Positions 16,818 through 27,807 of a DNA stretch of 64,000 bases are shown here, one piece after another (the stretch's first letter is position 1; the number at the start of each line of letters is the position of its first letter). The notes beneath the pieces are model-generated. The model saw nothing but the letters and a program-made list of their open reading frames with translations. It searched no databases and was not told the DNA's origin. The DNA is from Portibacter marinus (GTDB taxonomy: Bacteria > Bacteroidota > Bacteroidia > Chitinophagales > Saprospiraceae): NCBI RefSeq assembly GCF_021533195.1, contig NZ_JAJNKB010000001.1, positions 372,001 through 436,000 on the forward strand, given 5' to 3'. A program made the translations under genes and the position numbers.

Positions 16818-19646
16818 CTAATTCTTTATCTCATTTATAATGATCGGATTTCCGTATCCAAGATTGGTTAATTTGCTCATTTGCGTTTCCTGATCGCCTA
16901 CCACCAGATAATACATTTTGTCAGGATTTACATACTTCCTGGCCAATTCCTTAACTCCTTCTAAGGTAATCTCTTCAACCGTTGTTTCCCTTTGCTTTAC
17001 ATAATCGTCAGGATATCCATATTGACTAATATTGGTAAGCATTCTTAGCTTTGCCATAGGCGTTTCGAAAGCTCTTGCGTTTCCTTTGATTAGAGAGCTT
17101 TTCGTAATTTCCAGATCCTCTTCGTTGTAAGTCGAAGCATAATTACTTAAAATCTCCTGAATCAGTGCACTGGATTCGTAGGTCACATTGGACCGGACTC
17201 CGCTAGATATCGTAAAGGGTCCCTTAAACTTTGAGCCTGTAAAAGAAGACCGAATCCCATAAGTGTATCCTTTTGTTTCTCTCAACTCTTGGGTTAGTTC
17301 TGATGCAAATCCTCCGCCTCCCAGTCGATAGTTCATGATTTCAGCTGGATAAAAGTCTTCATCTGTCGCTGCAAGTGCCGGATATCCAAATCGAAGAACG
17401 GATTGCTTGGCTCCCGGAATATTATAGAAATAAACCTTGGATTGTGCCGGAGCATCCGGTACAACAACGTTTGGAAATTTAACTTCTTTGGGTTGCCATT
17501 GCTCTGCTAAATACTGAAAAGCTCGGATGGTCATGGACTTATCGACATCCCCGGTCAATTGCACTGAGGAAATATTAGGTGCAAAGTAATTATAATAATA
17601 GGTCTTTAAATCTTCCATTTCTATGCCTTTCACACTCGTTTCAGTACCCAAGGTACTATTGGCCAAAATACTGCCTTCACCATATATTAATTTTGCAAAT
17701 TCATTGGAAGCTATACTATTAGGATTTACAGACTGCTGCTGAATATTGCTGATCACATCTTGTTTAACCAGGGCTAATTCTGCTTCATCCCATCTTGGTT
17801 CCAGAAGCATTTCAGCCAGTAAGCTGATCGTTTCATCAAAATTTCTGGACAAAGTACTACCTTGAATAATCATTCGTTCATCGTCAGATCGAATGCTGAT
17901 GGAAGCTCCTAGCATTTCCAGTGCTTCTTCCAGCTCAGACGTCGTTTTGTTTGCTGTTCCTCTAATGAGCATTTCACCAAGTATATTAGAAATTCCCACT
18001 TCATTTTTATTCTCCAGGAGCAAACCACCCTTTATCGTCATTAAAAATTGAACCATGGGCACTTCTCGGTTCGTTATACCCAATAACTCCATACCATTAG
18101 AAAATTTGTGCTTCCATATTTGTGGTGCCTGGACCAGAGGTGCCTCTCCATATGGAGGTTCAACACTTCGATCAAAAGTGGATGGAGTACGCAGATATTC
18201 AGCAGATACGCTTGCATCAAATTCCTCTTCCGCACCCTCTACAATGGCTTCCTCTACCACTTCCGCTGGCTCAGAATCACTTAAAGCCAATTCGACATTA
18301 CCTTTAGGAACAAAGCTGGTTGCCACGAAATGCTGATCTTTCATATATTTTAGAAAAACACGCATGACATCATCTTTATTTACTTCCAATATCTTACTTA
18401 CATCTTCATTAATGTAACCAGGATCACCCGCAAAAATCTCATATTGAGCAAGTTGAAAACCTTTACCTAATACACTAGACAGACTATTATAAAAGGCTGT
18501 TTCCTGTTTCATCTTAATTCTTCTGAGATCTTGATCAGAAATTCCATTCTTTTCAAATTGGGCAAAGGCAGTTTTTATACCAGCCATCACCTCATCAAGC
18601 TTTTTGTCCTGGAAGGCCCGTACCTGCAAATGGGCCTCGCCGGCAATTTCTGAATTGTAATTATACATGGTGACATCAGAGGTCAATTGAAGTTCATCTA
18701 TCAATACTTTATTCAAAGGGGCTTCCTTTCCTTCTGACAAGTAGTCTATCAAAATTTCCAGGGGATAAACATCTGGGTGGTACTGATAGACGGTAGGCCA
18801 GGTCATGGTCAATTGCGGCAGTCTCGCAAAATTATCTTCGTAGAACAGCTTTTTCTTTTCTGTTAACTCTACAGGCTGCTTTTCCATTCTAGGGATTTCT
18901 TCACCGCTCTTAATTTCGTCAAAGTATTGATGAACCCACTCCTTAGTTTGTTCTATGTCAATGTCGCCAGCAATGGTAAGCGTCACATTATTGGGTGTAT
19001 ACCACCTATTGAAAAAATCCTTAACATCCTGAAGGGTTGCGTTCTGAAGATCTTCCAGAGAGCCTATCACCTGCCAATTGTATGGATGATTCTCCGGATA
19101 TAGGTTCTTCCCAATAACATAGGAAACGTGACCATAAGGTCTGTTATCAACCCCTTGTCTCTTTTCATTTTTTACGACCTGTTTTTCTTTTGCCAATACA
19201 GGTTCTGTAACGGTATTGATAAAAAATCCCAACTTATCAGCTTCAGCCCAAATCATTTTTTCAAGAGCGTCTTTAGGTACGGTCTGAAAGTAATTGGTGC
19301 GATCTCTGCTGGTCGAACCATTGGCACCAGAACCTCCAATTCTTGCGCTCATTTGATCCAATCCTCCCTTTCCCAGGTTTTCAGATTCCAAAAAGAGTAA
19401 GTGTTCAAAGAGGTGTGCGAAACCAGTTCTGCCTTTTTTTTCTCTGGCAGAACCCACATGGGCAGTCAAGGCGAGCGCCACAACAGGATCTGATTTATCG
19501 ACATGCAGTATAACTTGCAGTCCATTATCAAGTTCAAAGTTTTCGAACTTTACTTTAAAATCACTCCTTTTCGACTCTTTCTTTACGGTTTCGCTACCAC
19601 AGGATAAAAGCAATAATAAGAATAGGCACTTCAATAAATATTTCAT
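16818..19646 (-). CDS. M16 family zinc peptidase lipoprotein (two-domain pitrilysin)
   Basis: This 942-residue protein has a lipobox LLLSC (Cys 16) and two full M16 halves. The active half carries the inverted zinc motif H78LFEH82 and the distal Glu in EKQVVKNEKRQ; the second half (from ~residue 500, KHKFSNGMELLG) lacks the motif, as usual. The product should be a periplasm-facing lipid-anchored oligopeptidase. The second half includes the R/Y region (GGGGFASELTQELRETKGYTY) needed for substrate binding. It has its own TAnnTTTG box immediately before the ATG, although glpF ends only 15 nt upstream. Confidence 0.92.
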   Translation of the reverse strand: MKYLLKCLFLLLLLSCGSETVKKESKRSDFKVKFENFELDNGLQVILHVDKSDPVVALALTAHVGSAREKKGRTGFAHLFEHLLFLESENLGKGGLDQMSARIGGSGANGSTSRDRTNYFQTVPKDALEKMIWAEADKLGFFINTVTEPVLAKEKQVVKNEKRQGVDNRPYGHVSYVIGKNLYPENHPYNWQVIGSLEDLQNATLQDVKDFFNRWYTPNNVTLTIAGDIDIEQTKEWVHQYFDEIKSGEEIPRMEKQPVELTEKKKLFYEDNFARLPQLTMTWPTVYQYHPDVYPLEILIDYLSEGKEAPLNKVLIDELQLTSDVTMYNYNSEIAGEAHLQVRAFQDKKLDEVMAGIKTAFAQFEKNGISDQDLRRIKMKQETAFYNSLSSVLGKGFQLAQYEIFAGDPGYINEDVSKILEVNKDDVMRVFLKYMKDQHFVATSFVPKGNVELALSDSEPAEVVEEAIVEGAEEEFDASVSAEYLRTPSTFDRSVEPPYGEAPLVQAPQIWKHKFSNGMELLGITNREVPMVQFLMTIKGGLLLENKNEVGISNILGEMLIRGTANKTTSELEEALEMLGASISIRSDDERMIIQGSTLSRNFDETISLLAEMLLEPRWDEAELALVKQDVISNIQQQSVNPNSIASNEFAKLIYGEGSILANSTLGTETSVKGIEMEDLKTYYYNYFAPNISSVQLTGDVDKSMTIRAFQYLAEQWQPKEVKFPNVVVPDAPAQSKVYFYNIPGAKQSVLRFGYPALAATDEDFYPAEIMNYRLGGGGFASELTQELRETKGYTYGIRSSFTGSKFKGPFTISSGVRSNVTYESSALIQEILSNYASTYNEEDLEITKSSLIKGNARAFETPMAKLRMLTNISQYGYPDDYVKQRETTVEEITLEGVKELARKYVNPDKMYYLVVGDQETQMSKLTNLGYGNPIIINEIKN

Positions 19647-19650
19647 GCCT

Positions 19651-19658
19651 CAAAGATA
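19651..19658 (-). promoter_or_regulatory. -7 promoter box directly before the M16 start (possible leaderless transcript)
   Basis: The minus strand reads TATCTTTG followed by four bases and the ATG. A start site at the usual distance would fall at the start codon itself. Confidence 0.5.
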
Positions 19659-19661
19659 ATA

Positions 19662-20396
19662 TTATTGTAACAACAGGAAGATACCGGCAGCTATGATTCC
19701 GCCCAAGATTGGCCCTACTACTGGGATCCACGAATAAGACCAAAGACCATCTCTTTTTTCTCCTATGGGTAAGATCGAATGCATGATACGCGGAATAAAG
19801 TCCCGTGCCGGATTAATAGCATAACCAGTCGGACCTCCCAGAGAAAAGCCGATCACAATAACGATTAAAGCCACAGGCAAAGCCCCTAGCGATCCCAATC
19901 CAATAGCAGTAGTTTGGCCATCTATTTCCAGTTCAGGACCTACTATATATAATACAGAGAATACCAGAACAAAAGTCCCCACTAACTCAGTGATAAGGTT
20001 TGGTATAGGGTTAGAAATAGCCGGCATATTGGCGAATGTGAACAACTTCAAATCCAGATCATCCGTTGCTTTGTAATGATCATAGTATGATGCAACTTTA
20101 AGAATGCTCCCCAAAGCGGCACCGATACATTGACCTAGAATATACATGGGCACTTCAGACCATTCAAATTTACCGGCAAATGCCAGACCTATACTGACCG
20201 CTGGATTGAGATGTGCTCCGGAATACGGACCGGCAACCAGTACGCCAACATATACCGCCAGACCCCAGGCAATGGCAATTCCGACTATTCCGGCATCGCC
20301 ACCCTTTGTCTTGTTTAATAATGCATTTGCCACCACTCCGTTTCCAAGAAGGATAAGTAGCATGGTTCCAATGATTTCGGCTATAAATGGAGACAT
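19662..20396 (-). CDS. glpF: Glycerol facilitator, aquaporin family
   Basis: This 244-residue major intrinsic protein has six predicted helices and both NPA boxes: HLNPAVS at 64-66 and NPARDF at 195-199. The Asp after the second NPAR is the residue that marks glycerol facilitators rather than water channels. It lies just downstream of glycerol kinase on the same strand; import by the channel and trapping by the kinase form one pathway. A short 21-bp tandem repeat separates the two genes. Confidence 0.92.
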   Translation of the reverse strand: MSPFIAEIIGTMLLILLGNGVVANALLNKTKGGDAGIVGIAIAWGLAVYVGVLVAGPYSGAHLNPAVSIGLAFAGKFEWSEVPMYILGQCIGAALGSILKVASYYDHYKATDDLDLKLFTFANMPAISNPIPNLITELVGTFVLVFSVLYIVGPELEIDGQTTAIGLGSLGALPVALIVIVIGFSLGGPTGYAINPARDFIPRIMHSILPIGEKRDGLWSYSWIPVVGPILGGIIAAGIFLLLQ

Positions 20397-20417
20397 AGTT
20401 AGGTTTTGTTTTTTTCG

Positions 20418-20477
20418 CTATTCGTAATTCCTAATTCACTATTCGTAATTCCTAATTCATAATTCGTAATTCTCTAT

Positions 20478-20480
<3 letters not shown>
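20418..20480. repeat. Three 21-bp tandem repeats between glpK and glpF
   Basis: Units 20418-20438, 20439-20459 and 20460-20480 begin CTATTCGTAATTCC or a close variant; the first two are identical and the third differs at a few positions. The last unit overlaps the glpK stop codon. Confidence 0.85.
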
Positions 20481-21962
<1,482 letters not shown>

Positions 21963-22046
21963 TCAACTATAATTTTCCGAGTTCAAAACTTTAAAATAAT
22001 GAAATACCTCTAAGTGCGAAAAAAATATATCAAAGTGTAGAAAGGA

Positions 22047-23408
22047 TTAGAAAATTAATTCCTTTTCGATCATCTGTCCATCAATGATGTAGTTTTCAAA
22101 CTGACGGATTTCATCTTCACTGAAATATTGACCTAAAACCTCCTTAAAATAATCATTAGAGAATAATTGACGATCAGACTCCAAAAGCATTTTGTGCAAA
22201 ACGGACTTGAGTGTTACTGAACCTTGAAAACCTTTCCGGAATCTCTTTTCTAAATACATGGCGTAGAGAAAGCCTCTATGGTAAGGCACTTTTTCAATGG
22301 CACTCTCCTGCGAAAGACGCTGTAGTCCGATTTCTGAGTTCGGTACTTCGGAATATGCTGATTTTTTAAGATCCTTATAAATGTTTTTGGTCAACTTCCG
22401 AAAATCCTTTTCGGTCATTTCGTTGTTTTCCACCATTAATAGGTGCGAAAAGTATTCTGTGAAACCCTCACTAAACCACAACTCTTCAGTCAGGCTCTTA
22501 TTTCTCATCTTCCCTCCTATCCAGTGATGCATAATTTCATGGTAGTAAAGCGCAGTCAGGTTTTCAAGTCGGGAGGCATCGGTATTGGAACAATAAGAAG
22601 CAAAGCCCCTGCTAAGACCCGTTCCACCTATGTAATTACTACCTGAAGAATAAAGTGGCAATAAGGTTACTGTATAAATGCTATCTGAATAGTCCTCCCA
22701 GAAATTTTGTTGTATCTGAACGATCGATTCCAGCTTTTCCGCAAGTTCTTCATCTTCAAAATGGGCCCAATCACCCCTGGTTAAGACATTGAGTTTGATT
22801 CCGTTCATGGCAAGGGTAGTCCGTCTAAAATCGCCGCCAACCAAAATGGACTCCAATAATTCATTTCTGGTCACGCGATAGGTGCCTTTTAATTTACTTT
22901 CAAAAGTATGATGTACCGTAGTAGGAGCATCCTCCCAGTCAATATCTATTTCATGAACAGCTTCAGAAGTATATAGGTATTCCGGAATGATGAACAACCG
23001 ATGGCCAAATAAGTGAAAATACGATGCATTGACAATGGGGCGAAAGTAATGTGCTTTTTCAGGATTACCCTTAAAGTCTTGTTTTATGACATACTGAATA
23101 TGAAGCAATTCAGATGGCTCCGATTTAATATAGATTTTATTTTGCTCAGGAACAATCTTTAACCGTGCACTGGTATTTAAGACTTGAATGGATTCAAGGC
23201 AGTCATATAAATTGACCTCTCCCCAAGCCTCATTAAAATATATTAAGGCTGTGTTTCCATCTGAATCAGCTTTCAATTTTAGATCAACTTGTAAATATGC
23301 ATTGGACTCTGACAGCACCGGATGAATGGTATAGCCAATGTCTGAAGCAAAGCCCGCTTGACCATTCAGAAAAAAAACCAGGATCCATATGTTTACAAAG
23401 ATTCTCAT
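22047..23408 (-). CDS. Secreted M1-like gluzincin metallopeptidase
   Basis: The 453-residue protein has a signal peptide ending near residue 21 (LNGQAGFA). The zinc motif H290EIMHHWIGG is followed by E314 in WFSEGFTEYF, matching the HExxH…E layout of M1 aminopeptidases. An intact M1 N-terminal beta domain is not obvious and the C-terminus is short, so it belongs with the compact M1/M61-like exported peptidases of Bacteroidota. No T9SS domain or lipobox is present, so periplasmic location is likely. It is transcribed alone, divergent from the rhodanese gene. Confidence 0.85.
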   Translation of the reverse strand: MRIFVNIWILVFFLNGQAGFASDIGYTIHPVLSESNAYLQVDLKLKADSDGNTALIYFNEAWGEVNLYDCLESIQVLNTSARLKIVPEQNKIYIKSEPSELLHIQYVIKQDFKGNPEKAHYFRPIVNASYFHLFGHRLFIIPEYLYTSEAVHEIDIDWEDAPTTVHHTFESKLKGTYRVTRNELLESILVGGDFRRTTLAMNGIKLNVLTRGDWAHFEDEELAEKLESIVQIQQNFWEDYSDSIYTVTLLPLYSSGSNYIGGTGLSRGFASYCSNTDASRLENLTALYYHEIMHHWIGGKMRNKSLTEELWFSEGFTEYFSHLLMVENNEMTEKDFRKLTKNIYKDLKKSAYSEVPNSEIGLQRLSQESAIEKVPYHRGFLYAMYLEKRFRKGFQGSVTLKSVLHKMLLESDRQLFSNDYFKEVLGQYFSEDEIRQFENYIIDGQMIEKELIF

Positions 23409-23541
23409 AGCTTATCTAATCCCCTCATTAGGACATTACATATATTTAACGGTAAATTTACATTTAATTTACGTTCTAGTCCAAATTATTTCACATTAAG
23501 TTTACATTAATTTAACATTGGGAAAATCGATAAGGGCTTTA

Positions 23542-23549
23542 TATCTTTG
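23542..23549 (+). promoter_or_regulatory. -7 promoter box for the rhodanese gene (possible leaderless transcript)
   Basis: TATCTTTG is an exact TAnnTTTG box four bases before the ATG at 23554. An ATTG lies 21 nt upstream as a -33 candidate. The spacing to ATG is the same as at the M16 gene. Confidence 0.55.
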
Positions 23550-23553
23550 CAGC

Positions 23554-23964
23554 ATGAGATATATCACATTACTTTTGACCTTGCTTTTATTCAATTGCAA
23601 ATCCACTGATTCTAACGAAGCTTCCACACCCACACTAGAAAAGGCAACGGTGGTCAGTTACGAAAACTTAGATGCAGATCACTTTGCAGAGGCCATTGCC
23701 GAAGGGGATGTAGTGGTCATCGACGTAAGAACACCTGAAGAAATTGCCGGTGGCAAAATTGATGATGCGATGGAGCTGAACTACTACGATACCACATTTG
23801 CAGATCAACTTTTAACGTTGGATAAGGACCAGGAATACTATATCTATTGTAAGGGGGGAGGACGAAGTGCCAAGACTTGTCGGTTAATGATCAATAATGG
23901 CTTTAAGAATGTACATAATTTAGAAGGTGGCTACACCTCATGGAAAGATTCTGGGAAAAATTAA
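23554..23964 (+). CDS. Rhodanese-like domain lipoprotein
   Basis: Starting at 23554, the 136-residue product has a lipobox LLFNC (Cys 15) and one rhodanese domain: VVVIDVRTPEEIAGGKIDDA and the active-site loop YCKGGGRSAKTC with Cys 99. The loop is six residues, the size for sulfur (not phosphate) substrates. It should transfer sulfane sulfur in the periplasm. The upstream frame from 23518 is ignored because it runs through the promoter box. Confidence 0.88.
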   Translation: MRYITLLLTLLLFNCKSTDSNEASTPTLEKATVVSYENLDADHFAEAIAEGDVVVIDVRTPEEIAGGKIDDAMELNYYDTTFADQLLTLDKDQEYYIYCKGGGRSAKTCRLMINNGFKNVHNLEGGYTSWKDSGKN

Positions 23965-24263
23965 CACATTTTTTTTTCGATAATGCAAGCTTACTGACAT
24001 AGCTTGCTATGATTAGAGATTTTATAACTTTTTAATCTTATCATAATTTTTTCATTTTACCGGACATTGAATATCAGCCTGTAGTAAAGTAAGATAAATT
24101 TATATATGTGAAAACGCCTATCTATACTTGCCTTAGACAATTTTTTAATATGACTCTCATCAAACTTTAGATAAAATTTACATGTGTGAATTCGGTGAAA
24201 GTAAGTGAGGTTTAATCGGAAAATTTGTTTTACTTTCGTCATTGTAAATACCAACTTAATCGC
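23965..24263. other. Intergenic stretch with a weak hairpin
   Basis: It contains a T-run after the rhodanese stop and a 7-bp stem (23985-23991 with 24001-24007) without a T-tract on the right side. A reading frame on the minus strand here runs through the start of the next gene and has poor composition. I see no gene. Confidence 0.5.
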
Positions 24264-24647
24264 ATGAGAATCCAAATAGCTAGTAATGAGCTCTTCATAG
24301 AGCTCGATGAGAAGGATCTTATTTCCCTCTCTCAAAAGTACCTCATCAAAGACAACTTCAAATTTTCAATCTTAGATGATGAATCTTTGAGAGTCAGTCT
24401 TCGCATGGAGGGTAGTGATAAATTATGCACTATGTTTGACAGCAATGAGCTCATCGTGTTTTTGCCATTTAATGAATTTGAAAAGTGGCTCAATAGCGAT
24501 AATACCATTTACCATTCGGAAATGGGCAATAATGCCAGCAACAATATGCATATTACTTTAAAGAAGAATACCGTCACGCCGAAAATCCGTACACTGGGAG
24601 TTACAGGAGATTCAGCCATAGACGATAAGAACTTTAATTACAACTAG
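24264..24647 (+). CDS. Small conserved-looking protein upstream of fdhD, unknown function
   Basis: The start at 24264 gives MRIQIASNELFIELDEKDL (127 residues); a longer frame from 24225 is unlikely. The sequence looks like a compact beta-rich cytoplasmic protein, with a middle part of strands (DESLRVSLRM; NELIVFLPFNEFEKWL) and a polar tail. It resembles the small proteins (DUF7009 type) often found near molybdenum-dependent formate dehydrogenase genes in Bacteroidota, but I am not certain. Its place directly before fdhD and the fdhF-like gene on the same strand supports a role in that system. Confidence 0.6.
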   Translation: MRIQIASNELFIELDEKDLISLSQKYLIKDNFKFSILDDESLRVSLRMEGSDKLCTMFDSNELIVFLPFNEFEKWLNSDNTIYHSEMGNNASNNMHITLKKNTVTPKIRTLGVTGDSAIDDKNFNYN

Positions 24648-24698
24648 AACTGTAAGATGTTCTAATTTTCGCTAAATTGATCTTGATAAAAGCAGAGA

Positions 24699-25493
24699 TT
24701 GGGGTCAATTATAAAAAATGAAATTGTCAGATTCGACGGTAAATCGAAAGTTTGCCTTGATGATTATATTGCCGTCGAAGAACCTCTGGAAATTTATATT
24801 AACCAATCTAAAACACCTGTATTGGTAACCATGCGTACTCCTGGTCAGGATGAGCTATTGGTTGCCGGACTTTTGTTTTCGTTGGGATTGATCGGGCCCC
24901 ATACTGATTTGCAGTTTAAGACTTCATCTTTAAATCAGATTCGCGTGCTTAACGCTGATCTGAAAGAAAATCAAATCCAGGCTACTTTTCAAAACTCAAG
25001 TTGCGGACTTTGCAACCGTCCCTCGTGGGAAGACATTGCTGCACATTCTATCTATCCCGTATTTCCAAAACAAGAAAGCTTTCATTCTCAACTGATCCTA
25101 AGCTGTCCGTCTTTACTGAAAGATTCCAGCTCCGATTTCAATATTACCGGAGGCAGCCATAAAGTAGTTTTGATCAATAGGTATGGCGAGACCATTAGCA
25201 AAGCCGAAGATGTGGGTAGACACAACGCTTTTGATAAAGTAGTAGGTCAATGTTTATTACAAAACCAATTGCCATTACACACTCATCTGGTTATATTGAG
25301 CGGTCGATGCAGTTATGAAATGTGTCAAAAAGCATGGTTAAGTGGCATACCTGTCATTGTTGCACTTGGTGCTCCCACTTCTAAAGCGATTGAACTAGCG
25401 CAAGAGACTGGTGTTACCTTAATAGGATTTGCGAGGTCCAATCAATTTAATATTTACAGTCATCCAGATCGAATAAGCTATGAAGAAAAATAA
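24699..25493 (+). CDS. fdhD: FdhD sulfurtransferase (formate dehydrogenase accessory protein)
   Basis: FdhD moves sulfur from a cysteine desulfurase to the molybdenum cofactor, which formate dehydrogenases require. The catalytic pair is C102GLC105 in SSCGLCNRPS; TGGSHKVVL and AEDVGRHNAFDKVVG are family signatures. The only usable start in the right place is TTG at 24699: the nearby ATG at 24718 is out of frame and the next in-frame Met is inside the domain. It overlaps the oxidoreductase gene by 14 bp, so the factor and its client enzyme are made together. Confidence 0.93.
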   Translation: MGSIIKNEIVRFDGKSKVCLDDYIAVEEPLEIYINQSKTPVLVTMRTPGQDELLVAGLLFSLGLIGPHTDLQFKTSSLNQIRVLNADLKENQIQATFQNSSCGLCNRPSWEDIAAHSIYPVFPKQESFHSQLILSCPSLLKDSSSDFNITGGSHKVVLINRYGETISKAEDVGRHNAFDKVVGQCLLQNQLPLHTHLVILSGRCSYEMCQKAWLSGIPVIVALGAPTSKAIELAQETGVTLIGFARSNQFNIYSHPDRISYEEK

Positions 25494-27753
25494 TGAACCC
25501 ATCATTCCCATTGAAGAAAAAGAGGGAACCATCACTACACCCCATAGAGTTGCTGCAGGTGTGAAGGCGTTAACTTCATCTCTTAATCAGGTAGCGAAAT
25601 ACATGAAACCTGGTGAGGCATTTGCTACCATGAGAAAACTAAATCAGAAAGGGGGGTTTGATTGCCCGGGTTGTGCCTGGCCAGATCCTGACGATGACAG
25701 ATCCTCCATCGGTGAATATTGTGAAAATGGCGTCAAGGCGGTTGCCGAAGAAGCGACCAGGAAATCCCTTTCCCCGGAATTTTTCCAGGAACATTCGATT
25801 GAAGAGCTTTGGTCTATGTCTGCCTTTCAACTGGGTAAGCTTGGGAGAATCGACCGCCCCTACTACAAAGGTCATGGTGATACCCATTTCACGGAGCTTT
25901 CGTGGGATGATGCTTTTGAACGCATTGCAGAAAAGCTTAAAAGTCTTGAAAACCCCCATGAAGCCATCTTTTACACCTCTGGTAAGACAGGCAACGAAGC
26001 CGCATTTCTGTATCAGCTATTGGTAAGATATTACGGCACAAATAATCTCCCTGACTGTTCGAATATGTGCCATGAATCCAGTGGCGTTGGATTAACCGCA
26101 ACTTTGGGAAATGGTAAAGGTTCTGTCAAACTCGAAGACCTTCATGAATCCGAATTGATCATCATCATGGGCCAAAATCCCGGCACCAACCATCCCAGAA
26201 TGCTTTCGGCATTGGAAAAATGTAAAAAGAATGGTGGACAAATCATTTCAGTAAATCCATTGAAAGAAACAGGATTGATGACTTTTAAACATCCGCAAAA
26301 GCCTGCTGATATGATGTTCGGTGGTACCAAACTTACAGACTTGTATCTCCAACTCAATATCAATAGTGATGTTTATCTTTTAAAAGCCATCATGAAACTT
26401 CTGATTGAAATGGAAGAGACGGAAGGAGGAATCCTTGATCTCACCTTTATAAAATCTAAAACAGATGGCTGGGAAGAACTGAAAGCCCATCTCGCTGAAG
26501 TCAACTTAGAAGACTGTTATGTAGCGACCGGTTTAAGTGCGGAGGAGATTGCCCAGGCTGCAGAGATGATTGCCCGAAAGGAAAAGATAATCATTTGTTG
26601 GGCGATGGGCTTGACTCAACATTTAAATGGGGCTTACAATATTCAGGAAGTTGTGAATTTGCTTTTGATGAAAGGAGCATTGGGAAAGAGAGGGGCTGGC
26701 ACCTGTCCTGTCAGAGGTCACTCCAATGTCCAGGGAGATAGAACCATGGGCATTTGGCATAAACCGGGTGAGGATTTTTTACAAAAACTTGGACAGGCAT
26801 TTCATTTCGACCCGCCGAAAGAACATGGCGTTGGCGTGGTAGATGCTGTTAAGGCACTTCACAGCGGCAAGGCCAGGTTTCTTTTCTCCATGGGCGGCAA
26901 TCTTCTGACTGCAGCACCTGATACTACTTACGCCGCAGAAGCCTTCCGGGATACTGAAATGATCGTGAGTGTATCCACAAAACTCAATCGGACACACTTG
27001 GTTTCGAATCACGAGTCCATCATTCTGCCATGTCGCGGTAGAACAGAAAAAGACGATGGTCAGTTTGTCACGGTAGAAAATTCAGCTGGAATTGTACATC
27101 AAAGCAAGGGCGTCATCCCACCGTTCAATGATATTATTAAGTCGGAAGTGCGTATTATTTGTGAGTTGGGTTTGAAACTATTTCCTGAGGCAGGGATCAA
27201 TTGGAAAGGATTTTCAGAAGATTATGATCGCATTCGGGATGCCATTGCTGAAATTATCCCGGGTTTTGAAAACTTTAATGAAAAGGTGAGACAACCAGCA
27301 GGTTTTTATTTGCCAAACGGAACGCGTCAGCAAGACTTTGATACAGACAATGGTAAAGCACATTTTACGGTCAATCCGTTGCCTGACTGTTTGTTGGATA
27401 AGGATGAGTTTGCAATGATGACCATCAGAAGTCATGATCAATTTAATACCACGATATACGGAGAGGATGACCGTTACAGAGGCATTAAGGGAATGAGAAG
27501 AATTATCATGATGAATCCAGAAGACATTAAAAGAATGGGACTCCGGCAAATGGACCGAGTCGACCTTTTCAGCTATTTCAATGGCGAAGAAAGGGTTGCA
27601 AAATCGTTTAAGGTCGTAGGGTTTGATCTTCCGATGGGCAATGTTGCTACCTATTTTCCTGAGGCTAATTCATTGGTGCACATCGACGCGCATGATAAAG
27701 TAAGTGAAACTCCAGCCAGTAAGTTTATAAGAGTCCAAATTAAACGTCAATAA
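25480..27753 (+). CDS. FdhF/YdeP-type molybdopterin oxidoreductase
   Basis: The 757-residue enzyme matches the YdeP group of formate-dehydrogenase-like proteins: FDCPGCAWPDPDDD near residue 60 in place of a full four-Cys cluster motif, a molybdopterin domain (YTSGKTGNEAAFLYQLL; NPGTNHPRM; GAGTCPVRGHSNVQGDRTM), and a C-terminal MopB-binding domain (FNTTIYGEDDRYRGIKG). The iron-sulfur partner subunits and a NAD-reducing module are absent, as usual for YdeP. The physiological substrate is not known for this branch. No Tat signal is seen, so it should be cytoplasmic. The 14-bp overlap with fdhD argues for sulfurated cofactor. Confidence 0.9.
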   Translation: MKKNNEPIIPIEEKEGTITTPHRVAAGVKALTSSLNQVAKYMKPGEAFATMRKLNQKGGFDCPGCAWPDPDDDRSSIGEYCENGVKAVAEEATRKSLSPEFFQEHSIEELWSMSAFQLGKLGRIDRPYYKGHGDTHFTELSWDDAFERIAEKLKSLENPHEAIFYTSGKTGNEAAFLYQLLVRYYGTNNLPDCSNMCHESSGVGLTATLGNGKGSVKLEDLHESELIIIMGQNPGTNHPRMLSALEKCKKNGGQIISVNPLKETGLMTFKHPQKPADMMFGGTKLTDLYLQLNINSDVYLLKAIMKLLIEMEETEGGILDLTFIKSKTDGWEELKAHLAEVNLEDCYVATGLSAEEIAQAAEMIARKEKIIICWAMGLTQHLNGAYNIQEVVNLLLMKGALGKRGAGTCPVRGHSNVQGDRTMGIWHKPGEDFLQKLGQAFHFDPPKEHGVGVVDAVKALHSGKARFLFSMGGNLLTAAPDTTYAAEAFRDTEMIVSVSTKLNRTHLVSNHESIILPCRGRTEKDDGQFVTVENSAGIVHQSKGVIPPFNDIIKSEVRIICELGLKLFPEAGINWKGFSEDYDRIRDAIAEIIPGFENFNEKVRQPAGFYLPNGTRQQDFDTDNGKAHFTVNPLPDCLLDKDEFAMMTIRSHDQFNTTIYGEDDRYRGIKGMRRIIMMNPEDIKRMGLRQMDRVDLFSYFNGEERVAKSFKVVGFDLPMGNVATYFPEANSLVHIDAHDKVSETPASKFIRVQIKRQ

Positions 27754-27755
27754 AA

Positions 27756-27787
27756 AAAAGGGCGCGGATCGTAATCGGCGCCCTTTT
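27756..27787. terminator. Bidirectional terminator between the oxidoreductase and dnaK
   Basis: Ten-base arms AAAAGGGCGC (27756-27765) and its complement (27778-27787) enclose a 12-nt loop, with A- and T-runs outside on both sides. It suits both convergent genes. Confidence 0.85.
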
Positions 27788-27807
27788 ATATTTATGATGG
27801 ATACTAT

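Noticed and set aside
23985-24007. Hairpin after the rhodanese gene as a terminator
   Set aside because: The stem is only 7 bp and the T-run lies before, not after, it on the coding strand.
24057-24335. Minus-strand 92-codon frame between the rhodanese gene and the small gene before fdhD
   Set aside because: It runs through the start of the plus-strand gene at 24264, is very rich in Leu/Ile/Tyr/Phe/Lys as AT-rich non-coding frames are, and shows no motif.
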